Shown here: one piece after another, positions 7,138 through 15,610 of the stretch
Numbering within the stretch: position 1 is the first letter of the stretch
How the letters are laid out: the number at the start of each line of letters is the position of its first letter
DNA from: Pseudonocardia sp. N23
Lineage (GTDB): Bacteria; Actinomycetota; Actinomycetes; Mycobacteriales; Pseudonocardiaceae
Direction of reading: 5' to 3'
Assembly (NCBI RefSeq): GCF_002583555.1
Contig: NZ_BEGX01000137.1
Location: forward strand, 16,981-80,980
Length of the DNA: 64,000 bases
Program-made: the position numbers and the translations under genes
The notes under the pieces: model-generated
The model's database searches: none
What the model saw: the letters and a program-made list of their open reading frames with translations, nothing else
What the model was told of the DNA's origin: nothing

Positions 7138-7660
7138 GGTCGGTGCCGGTGCCGGTGCCGGTGCCGGTGCCGGTGCCACGGAGGATCTCCGCAGCGTCGC
7201 GGACCGCGTCGACGATGAACTGGTAGCCGGTGCAGCGGCAGATGTTTCCGGAGATGCCTTCGCGGATCTCGTCGTCGGTGGGGTCCGGGTTGCCCGCGAG
7301 CAACTCCGTGACCGTCAGGAGGATTCCTGGTGTGCAGAAGCCGCATTGGAGTCCATGGTGCTTCCAGAACGCCTCCTGCAGTGGGTGGAGCTCGCCGCCG
7401 TCGGCGAGCCCTTCGACCGTCGTGATCTCTGACCCCTCCGCCTGGACGGCGAGGGTGCAGCAGGAGCGCGCGGTGCGCCCGTCGAGCAGGACGGTGCAGG
7501 CGCCGCACACGCCGTGCTCGCACCCGACGTGCACGCCCGTCGCGCCGCAGTCCTTCCGGAGGAAGTCGGACAACGTCCGGCGAGGATCGACGTGCCGGTC
7601 GACCGCCTCGCCGTTGACGGTCATCGAGACGTTGCGACCCGTTCGCGTGGGCGTGCTCAT
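7127..7660 (-). CDS. Molybdenum hydroxylase, 2Fe-2S small subunit (CoxS/XdhC-like)
   Basis: The 177-residue electron-transfer subunit carries two 2Fe-2S clusters. The plant-ferredoxin-type cluster uses GCEHGVCGACTVLLDG and the downstream SCC. The second, helical cluster uses QCGFCTPGILLT and GNICRCTGY. This is the complete signature of the xanthine dehydrogenase family small subunit. The C terminus has an odd tail of alternating Gly-Thr, encoded by a hexanucleotide repeat, before DPTR. It is the last gene of a minus-strand large-medium-small operon, and its ATG overlaps the medium-subunit stop by four bases. It would pass electrons from the molybdopterin site to FAD in the medium subunit. Confidence 0.95.
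   Translation of the reverse strand: MSTPTRTGRNVSMTVNGEAVDRHVDPRRTLSDFLRKDCGATGVHVGCEHGVCGACTVLLDGRTARSCCTLAVQAEGSEITTVEGLADGGELHPLQEAFWKHHGLQCGFCTPGILLTVTELLAGNPDPTDDEIREGISGNICRCTGYQFIVDAVRDAAEILRGTGTGTGTGTGTDPTR
7141..7177. repeat. CGGTGC hexanucleotide repeat in a coding tail
   Basis: About six tandem copies of CGGTGC lie inside the 3' end of the iron-sulfur subunit gene and encode the Gly-Thr tail. Because the unit is six bases, copy-number change alters tail length without shifting frame. The array sits directly beside the convergent terminator hairpin. Confidence 0.85.
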
Positions 7661-8538
7661 GCGGCTTCGGTCCTCTCGGTGTCGGCGACGAGGCGGGTCA
7701 GGCAGCGCCTGGTCAGCACGGTCGCCAAGGTGCGGCGATAGTCGGCCGGTGCATGGATGTCCGATCCGGGGTCGGTTGCGTCCGACGCCGCGGCCGCGGC
7801 GGCGCGAACCAGCTCGGGGGTCGGGGTCCGGCCGACGAGGAGGCGCTCGGCAGCGTCGGCGCGGACGGGTGTGGGCGCGGCCCCGGCGATGCTGATCCGG
7901 ACCTCGGCGATGCGGCCGGAGGAGTCGATGTGGGCGGCTCCGAGGACCGCGACGAGCGCGAAGTCACCGTGCCGGCGTGCGAACTCCTCGACGGCGACGA
8001 CCGACCCGGACGGTTGCCGGGGGATGCGGATCGCCGTGAGGATTTCGTCCGGCTCGAGCGTGGTGAGCAGGAAGCTGTCGAAGAAGTCGCGCGCAGCAAT
8101 GGTGCGTGGGCCGCGGGGGCCGGAGGCGATGAGCTCGGCGTCCAGTGCGCGGAGCACGGACGGGACCTCCGCGGCGGGGTCGGCGTGCGCGGCGCTGCCG
8201 CCGATCGTGCCCCGGTTGCGGATGGTGACGTGTCCGACGTACCGCAGAGCCGCCGGGAGCAGCGGCACCGCGCCTGCGACAACGGGCGACGTCTCGACGG
8301 TCCGGCTGCGTGTCATGGCGCCGATCTCGAGGGTGTCCCCGTCGTCGCGGATGTAGTCGAGCTCGCGCAGGCCACCGAGGTCGACCAGCGTCGTCGGCTG
8401 GGCCAGGCGCATGGCGAGGAGCGGAACCAGGCTCTGTCCGCCGGCGAGGATCTTCGCGTCCTCACCCGCGGCGACGAGCGTCTCGATCGCGTGGTCCAGG
8501 CCGGTGGCTCGGACGTGGTCGAGAGGGGCGGGTTTCAT
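7657..8538 (-). CDS. Molybdenum hydroxylase, FAD-binding medium subunit (CoxM-like)
   Basis: The 293-residue flavoprotein subunit has the family FAD motifs AKILAGGQSLVPLLAMRLAQP (first part about residue 34 on) and TIRNRGTIGGSAAHADPAAE. It carries electrons between the small-subunit clusters and an outside acceptor. The start at 8538 (ATGAAACCCG) overlaps the stop of the large-subunit gene (8535), and its own stop overlaps the small-subunit ATG. The order large-medium-small differs from the medium-small-large order common in CO dehydrogenase operons. Family membership is clear; the substrate is set by the large subunit and is unknown. Confidence 0.94.
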   Translation of the reverse strand: MKPAPLDHVRATGLDHAIETLVAAGEDAKILAGGQSLVPLLAMRLAQPTTLVDLGGLRELDYIRDDGDTLEIGAMTRSRTVETSPVVAGAVPLLPAALRYVGHVTIRNRGTIGGSAAHADPAAEVPSVLRALDAELIASGPRGPRTIAARDFFDSFLLTTLEPDEILTAIRIPRQPSGSVVAVEEFARRHGDFALVAVLGAAHIDSSGRIAEVRISIAGAAPTPVRADAAERLLVGRTPTPELVRAAAAAASDATDPGSDIHAPADYRRTLATVLTRRCLTRLVADTERTEAA

Positions 8539-10919
8539 GAGTTCTCCTTCGATGCCGTCGCGACGTCGATCGCGTCGAGGAGTCGCGGCGGGCTCACCGG
8601 GAGCCGGGCGAGGTGCAGCGTGAGGTCGGGAAGGGCGTCCTCGATGGCCGCGGTGATCGCGGAGGCGGCGCCGATGGTTCCCGCCTCGCCCATGCCCTTG
8701 AATCCGCCGGGGATGTGGTCGGCGGTCGTGGTCATGTGCAGCGTCTCGAAGCGCGGGATCTCGGTGGCGGTCGGGATGAGGTAGTCCATGAAGGTCGTGG
8801 TCAGCGGCTGGCCTTCGGGGCTGTAGACGATCTCCTCGTACAGCGCTCCGCCGATGCCCTGGGTGGCGCCCCCGTGGAGCTGGCCGTCGACGATCATCGG
8901 GTTGATGACCGTTCCACAGTCGTGCACGAGCAGGTAGTCGAGGACGTCGACGCGCCCGGTCTCGCGGTCGACCTCGACCAGGACCGCGGTCGTGCCGTAG
9001 GAGAAGGCCACGTTGTCCGGGTCGAGCACGTCGCGTTCCTCGAGCGTCGGGTCCTCGCCGTCGGGAAGCTTGCCGTCGAGGCGCCGGTAGGCGGCGTCCC
9101 CGATGTCGCGCATGGTGATCGACGGCCCGCCGGGGGCGCCCTTGACCGAGATGACGCCGTCGGCGATCTCGAGATCGTCGGGTGAGGCCTCCAGTACGTG
9201 CCCCGCGATGCGCAGGACCTTGTCCCGCAGACGGGTGCTCGCACGCAGCAGTGCTCCGCCTCCCAGGGCCGCCCCGCGACTGGCGCCGGTGCCGTAACCG
9301 GTGAACGGGTTCGTCTGGGTGTCGCCGTGCAGGACCGTGACCGAGTCGAGCGGGACGCCGAGTGTGTGCGCGGCGACCTGGGCCAGCGCGGTCTCGATGC
9401 CCTGCCCCATGGCGCTCAGCCCGGTCCGCACGGTCACGCCACCGGCCGAGTCGATCCGGACAACCTCCTCGTCGAACGACGAGTGCTGGAGGCCGGCCTG
9501 GTTCATGATCTTGCTGGGTCCGAGGGCGCTGATCTCGATGTGGAACGAGTACCCGACCCCCAGCGCGCGTCCCTCGTTCGACGCCGCGTCGCAGCGCTTC
9601 CGCCAGCCACGCTCGGCGACGGCGTTCTCGGCCATGTCGAGACAGTCCGCGTAGTTGCCGCTGTCGTAGTAGAAGACCTGGCTCGGGTAGGGGAACTTGT
9701 CGGCGGGGATGAGATTGCGGCGGCGGACGTCGTTCGCGGGCAGGCCGAGTTCGTGCGCCAGCTTCTCGATGATGCGTTCGTGGGCGAAGTTGGCCTTGGG
9801 CTGTCCCCAACCGCGGTACGAGCCGTAGGGGGATCGGTTGGTCACGACGCCGACCACGGTCGCCTCGACGTTGGGGATGTCGTAGGGCCCTGCCATCAGC
9901 GCCATCGACAGCCAGCACGGACCGATGCCGACCGTGGCGAGCTGCCCACCGAGGACGGCCCACACCGTGCCGCGCATGCCGGTGATCGTGCCGTCGGCCT
10001 TGGCCGCGACCGACACCTCGATGCGCTGCTCGCGGGAGTGGGCGTTCGCGACGAAGCTCTCGAGGCGGTCCTCGATGATCTTCACGGGTCGTCCGGTGCG
10101 CTTGGACAGCAGCGCTGCGAGGACCTCCTCGGCGTAGAAGTCGAACTTGTTGCCGAAGCCGCCGCCGACGTGCGGTGTGCGCACCCGGATGTGGTCGACG
10201 GGCAGGCCGAGCACCTCGCCGAGCAGGTCTCGGGTGAGGTTGGGCGACTGCGTCGACATCCAGCACTCGAGGTGGTCGGTGAACGGATCCCAGGACATGA
10301 CGGCGCCGCGGGTCTCGAGCGGCGCCCCCATCTGCCGGCCGTAGGTGAGGGTCTCGGTGACGACGACGTCGGCCTCGGCGAAGGCGGTGGCGGCGTCCCC
10401 CTTCGGGATGGTCTGCCGGCAGCTGACGTTGTCCGGCCAGTCCTCGTAGAGCAGCGGAGCGTCCGCGGCGAGGGCGTCGTCGAGTGTGACCACGGGATCG
10501 AGGACCTCGTACTCGACCTCGATGTGTCCGAGCGCGTCCTCTGCGACGTAGCGATCGGTGGCGGCGACGACCGCGACGGGCTGTCCGACGTAGCGGACCT
10601 TGTCGACGGCGAGGGCGTACTGGTCGGTCATCCGCTGGTCGGGGATCATCCGCCAGACGACCGGTTGCGGGGTGGCGCACGCGTCGCGCACCTCGTGGCC
10701 GGTCAGGACGGCGAAGACGCCCGGGACGGTGAGCGCCGCACTGATGTCGATGCTGCTGATGCGGGCATGGGGATGCGGGCTGCGCAGGACGGCCGCCTCG
10801 AGCATCCCGGGGAGTACGACGTCGTCGACGAACTGGGCGCGACCGGTCAGCAGCCGTGGGTCCTCCTTGCGCCGCGTCCGTGCGCCGATGAGTCCTGGGG
10901 GTAGCTGTTGCGAAGTCAC
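8535..10919 (-). CDS. Molybdenum hydroxylase, molybdopterin large subunit (form II CoxL-like)
   Basis: The 794-residue catalytic subunit belongs to the xanthine oxidase / aldehyde oxidase family. Seen: N-terminal RRKEDPRLLTGRAQFVDDV, the molybdopterin segment HVGGGFGNKFDFYAEE, active-site loop SPYGSYRGWGQPKANF, and the catalytic base region GGFKGMGEAGTIGA with its Glu. True aerobic CO dehydrogenases carry a Cys-containing AYxCSFR loop. Here the loop is YGSYRGWG, so it is a hydroxylase of an organic substrate, probably a heterocycle or aldehyde. The enzyme needs molybdopterin cytosine dinucleotide; no cofactor-insertion genes (CoxDEF type) are in the window. It is divergent from the F420-related genes across 307 bases. 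Confidence 0.94.
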   Translation of the reverse strand: MTSQQLPPGLIGARTRRKEDPRLLTGRAQFVDDVVLPGMLEAAVLRSPHPHARISSIDISAALTVPGVFAVLTGHEVRDACATPQPVVWRMIPDQRMTDQYALAVDKVRYVGQPVAVVAATDRYVAEDALGHIEVEYEVLDPVVTLDDALAADAPLLYEDWPDNVSCRQTIPKGDAATAFAEADVVVTETLTYGRQMGAPLETRGAVMSWDPFTDHLECWMSTQSPNLTRDLLGEVLGLPVDHIRVRTPHVGGGFGNKFDFYAEEVLAALLSKRTGRPVKIIEDRLESFVANAHSREQRIEVSVAAKADGTITGMRGTVWAVLGGQLATVGIGPCWLSMALMAGPYDIPNVEATVVGVVTNRSPYGSYRGWGQPKANFAHERIIEKLAHELGLPANDVRRRNLIPADKFPYPSQVFYYDSGNYADCLDMAENAVAERGWRKRCDAASNEGRALGVGYSFHIEISALGPSKIMNQAGLQHSSFDEEVVRIDSAGGVTVRTGLSAMGQGIETALAQVAAHTLGVPLDSVTVLHGDTQTNPFTGYGTGASRGAALGGGALLRASTRLRDKVLRIAGHVLEASPDDLEIADGVISVKGAPGGPSITMRDIGDAAYRRLDGKLPDGEDPTLEERDVLDPDNVAFSYGTTAVLVEVDRETGRVDVLDYLLVHDCGTVINPMIVDGQLHGGATQGIGGALYEEIVYSPEGQPLTTTFMDYLIPTATEIPRFETLHMTTTADHIPGGFKGMGEAGTIGAASAITAAIEDALPDLTLHLARLPVSPPRLLDAIDVATASKENS

Positions 10920-11226
10920 GATCCGCCCTTCGGCAGTGGTGGTGGCGACGGCGCACGCAGCACCTCGCCGTGTGAACGCGCGCGGCGTCCGCTTCCGGGG
11001 GTGATGCGCCGGCTCGGTGACCGATGCCTGTCAGCGTCGAGGCCGGTCGACCCGGCGTCCATTGACGGATCAGCCGAAGCCTGCGGCCCGACTTCGTCGC
11101 AAAGGCAATTGTCGGGGTGGGCGACCGCGCCGAGACTCGTCCACGACCGAGAGGGTCGCCGCCGCCCCGGTCCGCCGTCGACCGCGGTGTGTGCGATCGG
11201 CGCTCGTCGATTCCGGAGGATTCCCC
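10920..11226. promoter_or_regulatory. Divergent promoter region between the two halves of the catabolic locus
   Basis: This 307-base gap must carry promoters for both the hydroxylase operon (leftward) and the F420/hydrolase operon (rightward). A TTGACG at 11062-11067 is a plausible -35 for the right side, but no convincing -10 follows it. The plus-strand gene has GGAGGA six bases before its ATG. I found no strong palindrome. The PucR-type regulator at the end of the right operon is the obvious candidate to act here. Confidence 0.4.
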
Positions 11227-12216
11227 ATGAACGTGCCGATCCAAGTCGGAGTCTTCGTCGCGACGTCGACGCCGCCCGAGCGCATCCCCGTGCTCGCGGC
11301 CACCGCGGAGCGACTGGGCTACGGCGAGGTGTGGGTCGCCGAGGACTACTTCTGCTACGGCGGCTTCACGGGCGCGGCCCTGGCTCTCGGGGCGACCGAA
11401 CGGGTGTCGGTCGGTCTCGGCATCGCCGCGTCCGTGGCCAGGCACCCCGCAGTCACGGCGATGGAGATCGCCACGCTCGCGCGTGCCCATCCGGGCAGGT
11501 TCCTCCCCGGCATCGGCCACGGGGTCCCGTTCTGGACCGACCAGATGGGTGTGACGGCGAAGTCACCGCTGACCGCCTTGCGCGAATGCGTGAACAGCGT
11601 GCGCACGTTGCTGGCCGGGGAGACGGTCGACATGCAGGGCAAGCAGTTCACCTTCAGGTCGGTCACCGCGACGCACCCTGTCGACGGTCATGTCCCGATC
11701 CTCACCGGCGTGCTCGGTCCCAAGTCCCTGCGGCTGTCCGGTGCGATCGCCGACGGCACGGTGATGAGTGTCCTGGCCGGCACCAGGTACCTCGAGGAGG
11801 CCTCGCGTCACATCCGTGACGGAATGGCCGAGTCGGGCCGCAGCGAGCACCTCGTCCCGACGTTCGCGCTGTTCAGCGTGGCGAAGGACAGCAGACAGGC
11901 CCGTGCGGCGGTCCGGCCGGCGTTGGCCGGCTACATCGCCGCGGTCGGCGCGCACAATCCGCTGACCGGCGCCTTCGGCTATGGCGACCAGATCGCGGAG
12001 CTGCTGCAGGGAAGCCCGGAGACGTTGGCGGACAAGCTCCCCGAGGAGTTCATCGACACCCTCGCGGTGGCCGGGGACCCCGACGAGGTCGCCGCCCGCA
12101 TCAGTGCGCTGCGCGCGGCCGGCGCGACGAGCGTGGTGCTGTCCCCGGTCAACGCCGACACCGCGCTCGACGAGATCGAGCTCGCCGCGTCCGCCGTCCT
12201 GCCGCAGCTCTCGTGA
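11227..12216 (+). CDS. LLM-class flavin/F420-dependent oxidoreductase
   Basis: The 329-residue luciferase-like TIM-barrel protein has the family features PIQVGVFVATSTPPERIPVLAATAERLGYGEVWVAED, RVSVGLGIAASVARHPAVTAMEIATL and PGRFLPGIGHG. Members use either F420H2 or reduced FMN, for reduction or monooxygenation; the sequence alone does not decide. The neighbour is an F420-regenerating glucose-6-phosphate dehydrogenase, overlapping by four bases, which favours F420. I start at the ATG at 11227 preceded by GGAGGA. It is the first gene of the right-hand operon, so it may carry out an early ring-reducing or ring-opening step. Confidence 0.9.
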   Translation: MNVPIQVGVFVATSTPPERIPVLAATAERLGYGEVWVAEDYFCYGGFTGAALALGATERVSVGLGIAASVARHPAVTAMEIATLARAHPGRFLPGIGHGVPFWTDQMGVTAKSPLTALRECVNSVRTLLAGETVDMQGKQFTFRSVTATHPVDGHVPILTGVLGPKSLRLSGAIADGTVMSVLAGTRYLEEASRHIRDGMAESGRSEHLVPTFALFSVAKDSRQARAAVRPALAGYIAAVGAHNPLTGAFGYGDQIAELLQGSPETLADKLPEEFIDTLAVAGDPDEVAARISALRAAGATSVVLSPVNADTALDEIELAASAVLPQLS

Positions 12217-13226
12217 GCCTGACGATCGGCTACAAGGCCTCGGCCGAGCAGTTCGGCCCACGGGACCTCGTGGAGTACGCGGTGCGGGCAGAGGAGCTCG
12301 GACTCGACTCGGTGTGGGTGTCGGACCATTTCCTGCCGTGGCGACACGAGGGCGGACATGCCCCGTCCGCCCTCACATGGATGGCGGCGGTCGGCGAGCG
12401 CACCCGGAGGGTCCGCATCGGGACCTCGGTGACCACCCCGACGTTCCGCTACAACCCGGCGGTCATGGCTCAGACGTTCGGCACCCTGGCGCTGCTCTAC
12501 GACAACCGGATCGTCCTCGGGGCGGGTACCGGTGAGGCGCTCAACGAGATCGCGGTGTCGGGTATGGAGTGGCCGGAGTTCAAGGAGCGCTTCGCCCGCC
12601 TCCGCGAGTCCGTCCGGTTGATGCGGATGCTGTGGGCCGAGACGAACGTCGACTTCGAGGGCGACTACTACCGCCTCGTCAACGCGTCGATCTACGACCG
12701 TCCCGATGTCCCCGTGCCGGTCTACATCGCCGCGGGCGGCCCGTTGGTCGCACGCTACGCGGGCCGCGAGGCCGACGGGATCATCTGCACCTCGGGCAAG
12801 GGGATGGACCTCTACACCGACAAGCTCATGCCCGCGGTGACCGAGGGGGCCGCGAAGGAGTCCCGCGACCCGGCGGCGATCGATCGCATGATCGAGGTCA
12901 AGTTCTCCTACGACCGCGACCCCCGCGTCGCGCTCGAGAACTGTCGCTTCTGGGCGCCGCTGTCGCTGAGCGCCGAGCAGAAGCACACGGTCGACTCGGC
13001 CGAGGAGATGGAGCGCCTCGCCGACGAGCTCCCGATCGAACAGGTCGCCCGGCGATGGATCGTCGCCTCCGACCCGGACGAGGCCGTCGCTCAGATCAAG
13101 CCCTATCTCGATGCGGGTCTCGACCATCTCGTCTTCCACGGCCCCGGCCACGACCAGGAGCGCTTCCTCACCCAGTTCGCCGACGACGTGCTGCCGCGGT
13201 TGCGCGCGCACGGTGACCAGACCTGA
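12213..13226 (+). CDS. fgd: F420-dependent glucose-6-phosphate dehydrogenase
   Basis: The 337-residue enzyme oxidises glucose 6-phosphate to 6-phosphogluconolactone while reducing F420. It aligns by eye nearly end to end with mycobacterial FGD1: LGYKASAEQF-type start, VSDHFLPWRHEGGHAP, GAGTGEALNEIA, TSGKG, LSAEQKH and VARRWIVASDPDEA. The residues placed in catalysis or phosphate binding in FGD1 are kept here (His39, Trp43, Glu108 and the Lys, Lys and Arg of the last three motifs). GTG start overlapping the stop of the LLM gene. An fgd gene inside a catabolic operon suggests a dedicated reducing-power supply rather than the housekeeping copy, but a second copy elsewhere cannot be checked. Confidence 0.93.
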   Translation: MSLTIGYKASAEQFGPRDLVEYAVRAEELGLDSVWVSDHFLPWRHEGGHAPSALTWMAAVGERTRRVRIGTSVTTPTFRYNPAVMAQTFGTLALLYDNRIVLGAGTGEALNEIAVSGMEWPEFKERFARLRESVRLMRMLWAETNVDFEGDYYRLVNASIYDRPDVPVPVYIAAGGPLVARYAGREADGIICTSGKGMDLYTDKLMPAVTEGAAKESRDPAAIDRMIEVKFSYDRDPRVALENCRFWAPLSLSAEQKHTVDSAEEMERLADELPIEQVARRWIVASDPDEAVAQIKPYLDAGLDHLVFHGPGHDQERFLTQFADDVLPRLRAHGDQT

Positions 13227-13296
13227 ACGGCGACACCCGCCGCCTCGGGGCGACCGGCGCCCCTCCGAACGGCACGACACCCAACAGGGAGACAAC

Positions 13297-13770
13297 GTGA
13301 GCGACAAGATCAACGACCCGGACGACGTCAAGGCGATCCTCGCGGTCCACCACTCCTGGCTGGAGTCGAACAACGACCTCGTCGAGGAGAAGATGTACCC
13401 GAACTTCGCGAACCCGGGCTATCTGCAGTTCAACCTCAACGGGCACCAGTACGACAGTGTCGACGAGAAGGTGAAGCTCTGGGAGGGCCTGCACGAGATC
13501 GGCTTCAACCTCTCCGACATGAAGATCGTCGAGGAGCCCAAGGTCCACGCCGAGGGCGACCTGGCCTACCTCACCACCTACTGGAGCGCGCAGGTCTCCG
13601 GCGACAAGGGGACCGGCGTTCTCGAGCCCGATCCCGAGCCCCTGGTCTTCCGCGTGACCGAGGTCTACCGGCGCGACGACGGGAGGGGCAACCCGGTGTG
13701 GAAGATCTGGCACTTCCACGCCTCTCCGATCGCCGCTCCGGACACCCCGCGCTTCCCGCAGGACGCCTGA
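13297..13770 (+). CDS. NTF2/SnoaL-like protein
   Basis: A 157-residue protein with the cone-shaped NTF2-like pattern: an N-terminal helix (DDVKAILAVHHSWLESNNDLVEEKMY), a middle EGDLAYLTTYWSAQVSG strand pair and a C-terminal VFRVTEVYRR...WKIWHFHAS strand set. Such proteins serve as ketosteroid-isomerase-like enzymes, hydrolases or dehydratases, or as non-catalytic ligand binders. The catalytic residue cannot be assigned here. GTG start with AGGGAG upstream. It follows the FGD gene by 70 bases in the same direction and precedes the hydrolase, so it likely takes part in the same pathway. Confidence 0.75.
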   Translation: MSDKINDPDDVKAILAVHHSWLESNNDLVEEKMYPNFANPGYLQFNLNGHQYDSVDEKVKLWEGLHEIGFNLSDMKIVEEPKVHAEGDLAYLTTYWSAQVSGDKGTGVLEPDPEPLVFRVTEVYRRDDGRGNPVWKIWHFHASPIAAPDTPRFPQDA

Positions 13771-13859
13771 GCGCGATCACCGCCGGTCGGGCCGCGCAGG
13801 CCCCGGGGCCGCCGGTGAGGAACCACTGAGCAGGACCGTCGAGTCGGGGAGAAGCAGCA

Positions 13860-14699
13860 ATGGTGCACAGCGAACGTCACACCACACGGGGCAGCGCCGG
13901 CGAGCTGTCCTATCTGGAGTGGCAGGGCCCGGCGGAGGCGCCGCCGATCCTGTACCTGCACCCGGTCAACACCGCCGCCGCTGTGTGGACCGCCGTCGCC
14001 GAGCGCCTCGACGGCATCCGGCCCGCGTTCGCCGTGGACTACCGGGCACACGGCGGGTCGGAGGCCGCAGGCCCCTACCTCCCGGCCGACTACGCCGCCG
14101 ACGCGCTCGCGGTCCTCGATGCCCGCGGTGTCGACAAGGCGCACGTGGTGTGCGGTTCGATCGGCGGTGCGGTCGCCACGGAGCTGGCTGCCGCATCACC
14201 GGACCGGGTGGCGAGCATCGTCGCGTTCGGAGCGACGTTGCGGGTCGGCTGGGACGAGCCGGCCCTCGACGCCACCGAGCACGACCTCCGCGCGCTCGGC
14301 GTCCGGGAATGGTTCGTCCGTCACGGTGCCGGAATCCTCGGCCCGGCCGGCCGGCCGGAGGCCGCGCGGGAGCTCGTGGAGCTCGCGTCGGGAGGCCGCG
14401 ACGGCGACCGTGACGTGGACACCGTCGTCGAGGTGCTGCGGACGACCTTCGGACTCGCCGACTCCCGTCCGGCGGGTGAGGCAGTGGCCCGCCGGGTCGC
14501 CCGACCTCCTGCACGCGTGTTCGTCGGCACCCACGACCCGACCTGCCCGGTGGAGATGGCCGCCGAGCTGGCGGGCATCCTCGGCGGCGACCTGCACACG
14601 ATGACCGACATCGGCCACCTGCCGATGCTCGAGGACCCCGTGGCCACCGCGGCGGCCGTCGCGCACTTCCACGCAGGGCTCGTCGAGGGTGTCCGATGA
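13860..14699 (+). CDS. Alpha/beta-fold hydrolase
   Basis: The 279-residue hydrolase resembles the 3-oxoadipate enol-lactonase / carboxylesterase branch. The nucleophile elbow is CGSIGG, with Ser at about 101. The acid is probably the Asp of GTHDPTCPVE, and the base the His of DIGHLPMLEDP. An oxyanion-hole segment YLHPVN follows the first strands. Start at ATG 13860; the stop overlaps the ATG of the DUF1028 gene by four bases. In the operon it would hydrolyse an ester, lactone or ring-cleavage product formed upstream. No lid insertion characteristic of a narrower subfamily stands out. Confidence 0.88.
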   Translation: MVHSERHTTRGSAGELSYLEWQGPAEAPPILYLHPVNTAAAVWTAVAERLDGIRPAFAVDYRAHGGSEAAGPYLPADYAADALAVLDARGVDKAHVVCGSIGGAVATELAAASPDRVASIVAFGATLRVGWDEPALDATEHDLRALGVREWFVRHGAGILGPAGRPEAARELVELASGGRDGDRDVDTVVEVLRTTFGLADSRPAGEAVARRVARPPARVFVGTHDPTCPVEMAAELAGILGGDLHTMTDIGHLPMLEDPVATAAAVAHFHAGLVEGVR

Positions 14700-15610
14700 C
14701 GTACTCGATCGTCGCCCGCGACGACGCGACCGGGCAGCTCGCGGTGGCGTGCGAGTCCCATTTCTTCGCGCCCGGAGCGGGTGTGACCTGGGCACGGCCG
14801 GGTGTCGGGGCGATCGCGACGCAGGCATTCGTCGACGGCAGGTACGGCGGCAGGGGCATGGAGCTGCTCGACGGCGGAGCCACCGCAGCCGAGGTCCTCG
14901 AACGTCTCCGTGCCGACGACCCACATCCGCAGGTCCGTCAGGTCGGGCTGGTGGGCGCCGTCGGGGACGCGGCGACCTGGACGGGTGACTCGTGCATCGG
15001 AGTCTCCGGCGGCCTGGTCCACGGACCGGTCGCGGTGCAGGGCAACATGCTCGACAACGACGACGTCCTGCCCGCGATGCTCGAGTCCTACATCCGCAGC
15101 CCGGGCGACCTCGCAGAACGCGTCATGAGCTCCCTGGAGGCGGCCGAGCTCGCCGGCGGCGACATCCGTGGACGCCAGGGCGCCGCGCTGCTCGTCGTCG
15201 GCGGCGAACGCGTCGACGACCCGTGGAACCACAAGCCCGTCGACCTGCGGGTGGAGGACCATCCCGACCCGGTCCGCGAGCTACGGCGGCTGCTGCGCTG
15301 TCGCCGCGCGTTCGACGCTGTCTCCGGGACGATGTTCGCGCCGGGGCTGATGGTCGGCCCCTTCCACGAACCCCGGCCCGGTGATCTCGACCGCGCCCTC
15401 GACGGTCTCGCCGCCGCAGCGGAGGTGCTGGCCGGCAACCCCGAGGCCGAGTTCTGGCGAGGAGTCCTCCTCGCGCGATCGGGCGACCTCGTGGGTGCGC
15501 GGGAGCAGCTCGCCGCACCTCTCGCCGCGAACCCTCGGCTGGTCACCTTCCTCGGCCGCCTCGTTGCCGCCGGCTTCCTCGACCGGCACGACGTGGAGGA
15601 ACTCCGATGA
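14696..15610 (+). CDS. DUF1028 family protein (Ntn-hydrolase-like fold)
   Basis: The 304-residue protein opens MTYSIVARDDATGQLAVACESHFFAPG and continues RPGVGAIATQAF, the DUF1028 signature; this domain fills about residues 1-215. The C-terminal 90 residues are helical (LAAAAEVLAGNPEAEFWRGVLLARSGDLVGAREQL) and read like a tetratricopeptide-type extension. The family has an Ntn-hydrolase-like core but no agreed reaction that I know of. It often sits beside peptidases or amidohydrolases. Here it is coupled to the M20 peptidase by another ATGA overlap, which supports a joint role in breaking an amide or carbamoyl bond. Confidence 0.82.
   Translation: MTYSIVARDDATGQLAVACESHFFAPGAGVTWARPGVGAIATQAFVDGRYGGRGMELLDGGATAAEVLERLRADDPHPQVRQVGLVGAVGDAATWTGDSCIGVSGGLVHGPVAVQGNMLDNDDVLPAMLESYIRSPGDLAERVMSSLEAAELAGGDIRGRQGAALLVVGGERVDDPWNHKPVDLRVEDHPDPVRELRRLLRCRRAFDAVSGTMFAPGLMVGPFHEPRPGDLDRALDGLAAAAEVLAGNPEAEFWRGVLLARSGDLVGAREQLAAPLAANPRLVTFLGRLVAAGFLDRHDVEELR

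Noticed and set aside
8535..10919. Aerobic carbon monoxide dehydrogenase large subunit
   Set aside because: The active-site loop is YGSYRGWG, lacking the Cys-containing AYxCSFR loop of true CO dehydrogenases; called a general molybdenum hydroxylase instead.
7657..11520. A single 1,287-residue minus-strand protein
   Set aside because: Only the last 293 codons (from 8538) are real coding sequence (medium subunit); the rest is out of frame behind the large-subunit gene.
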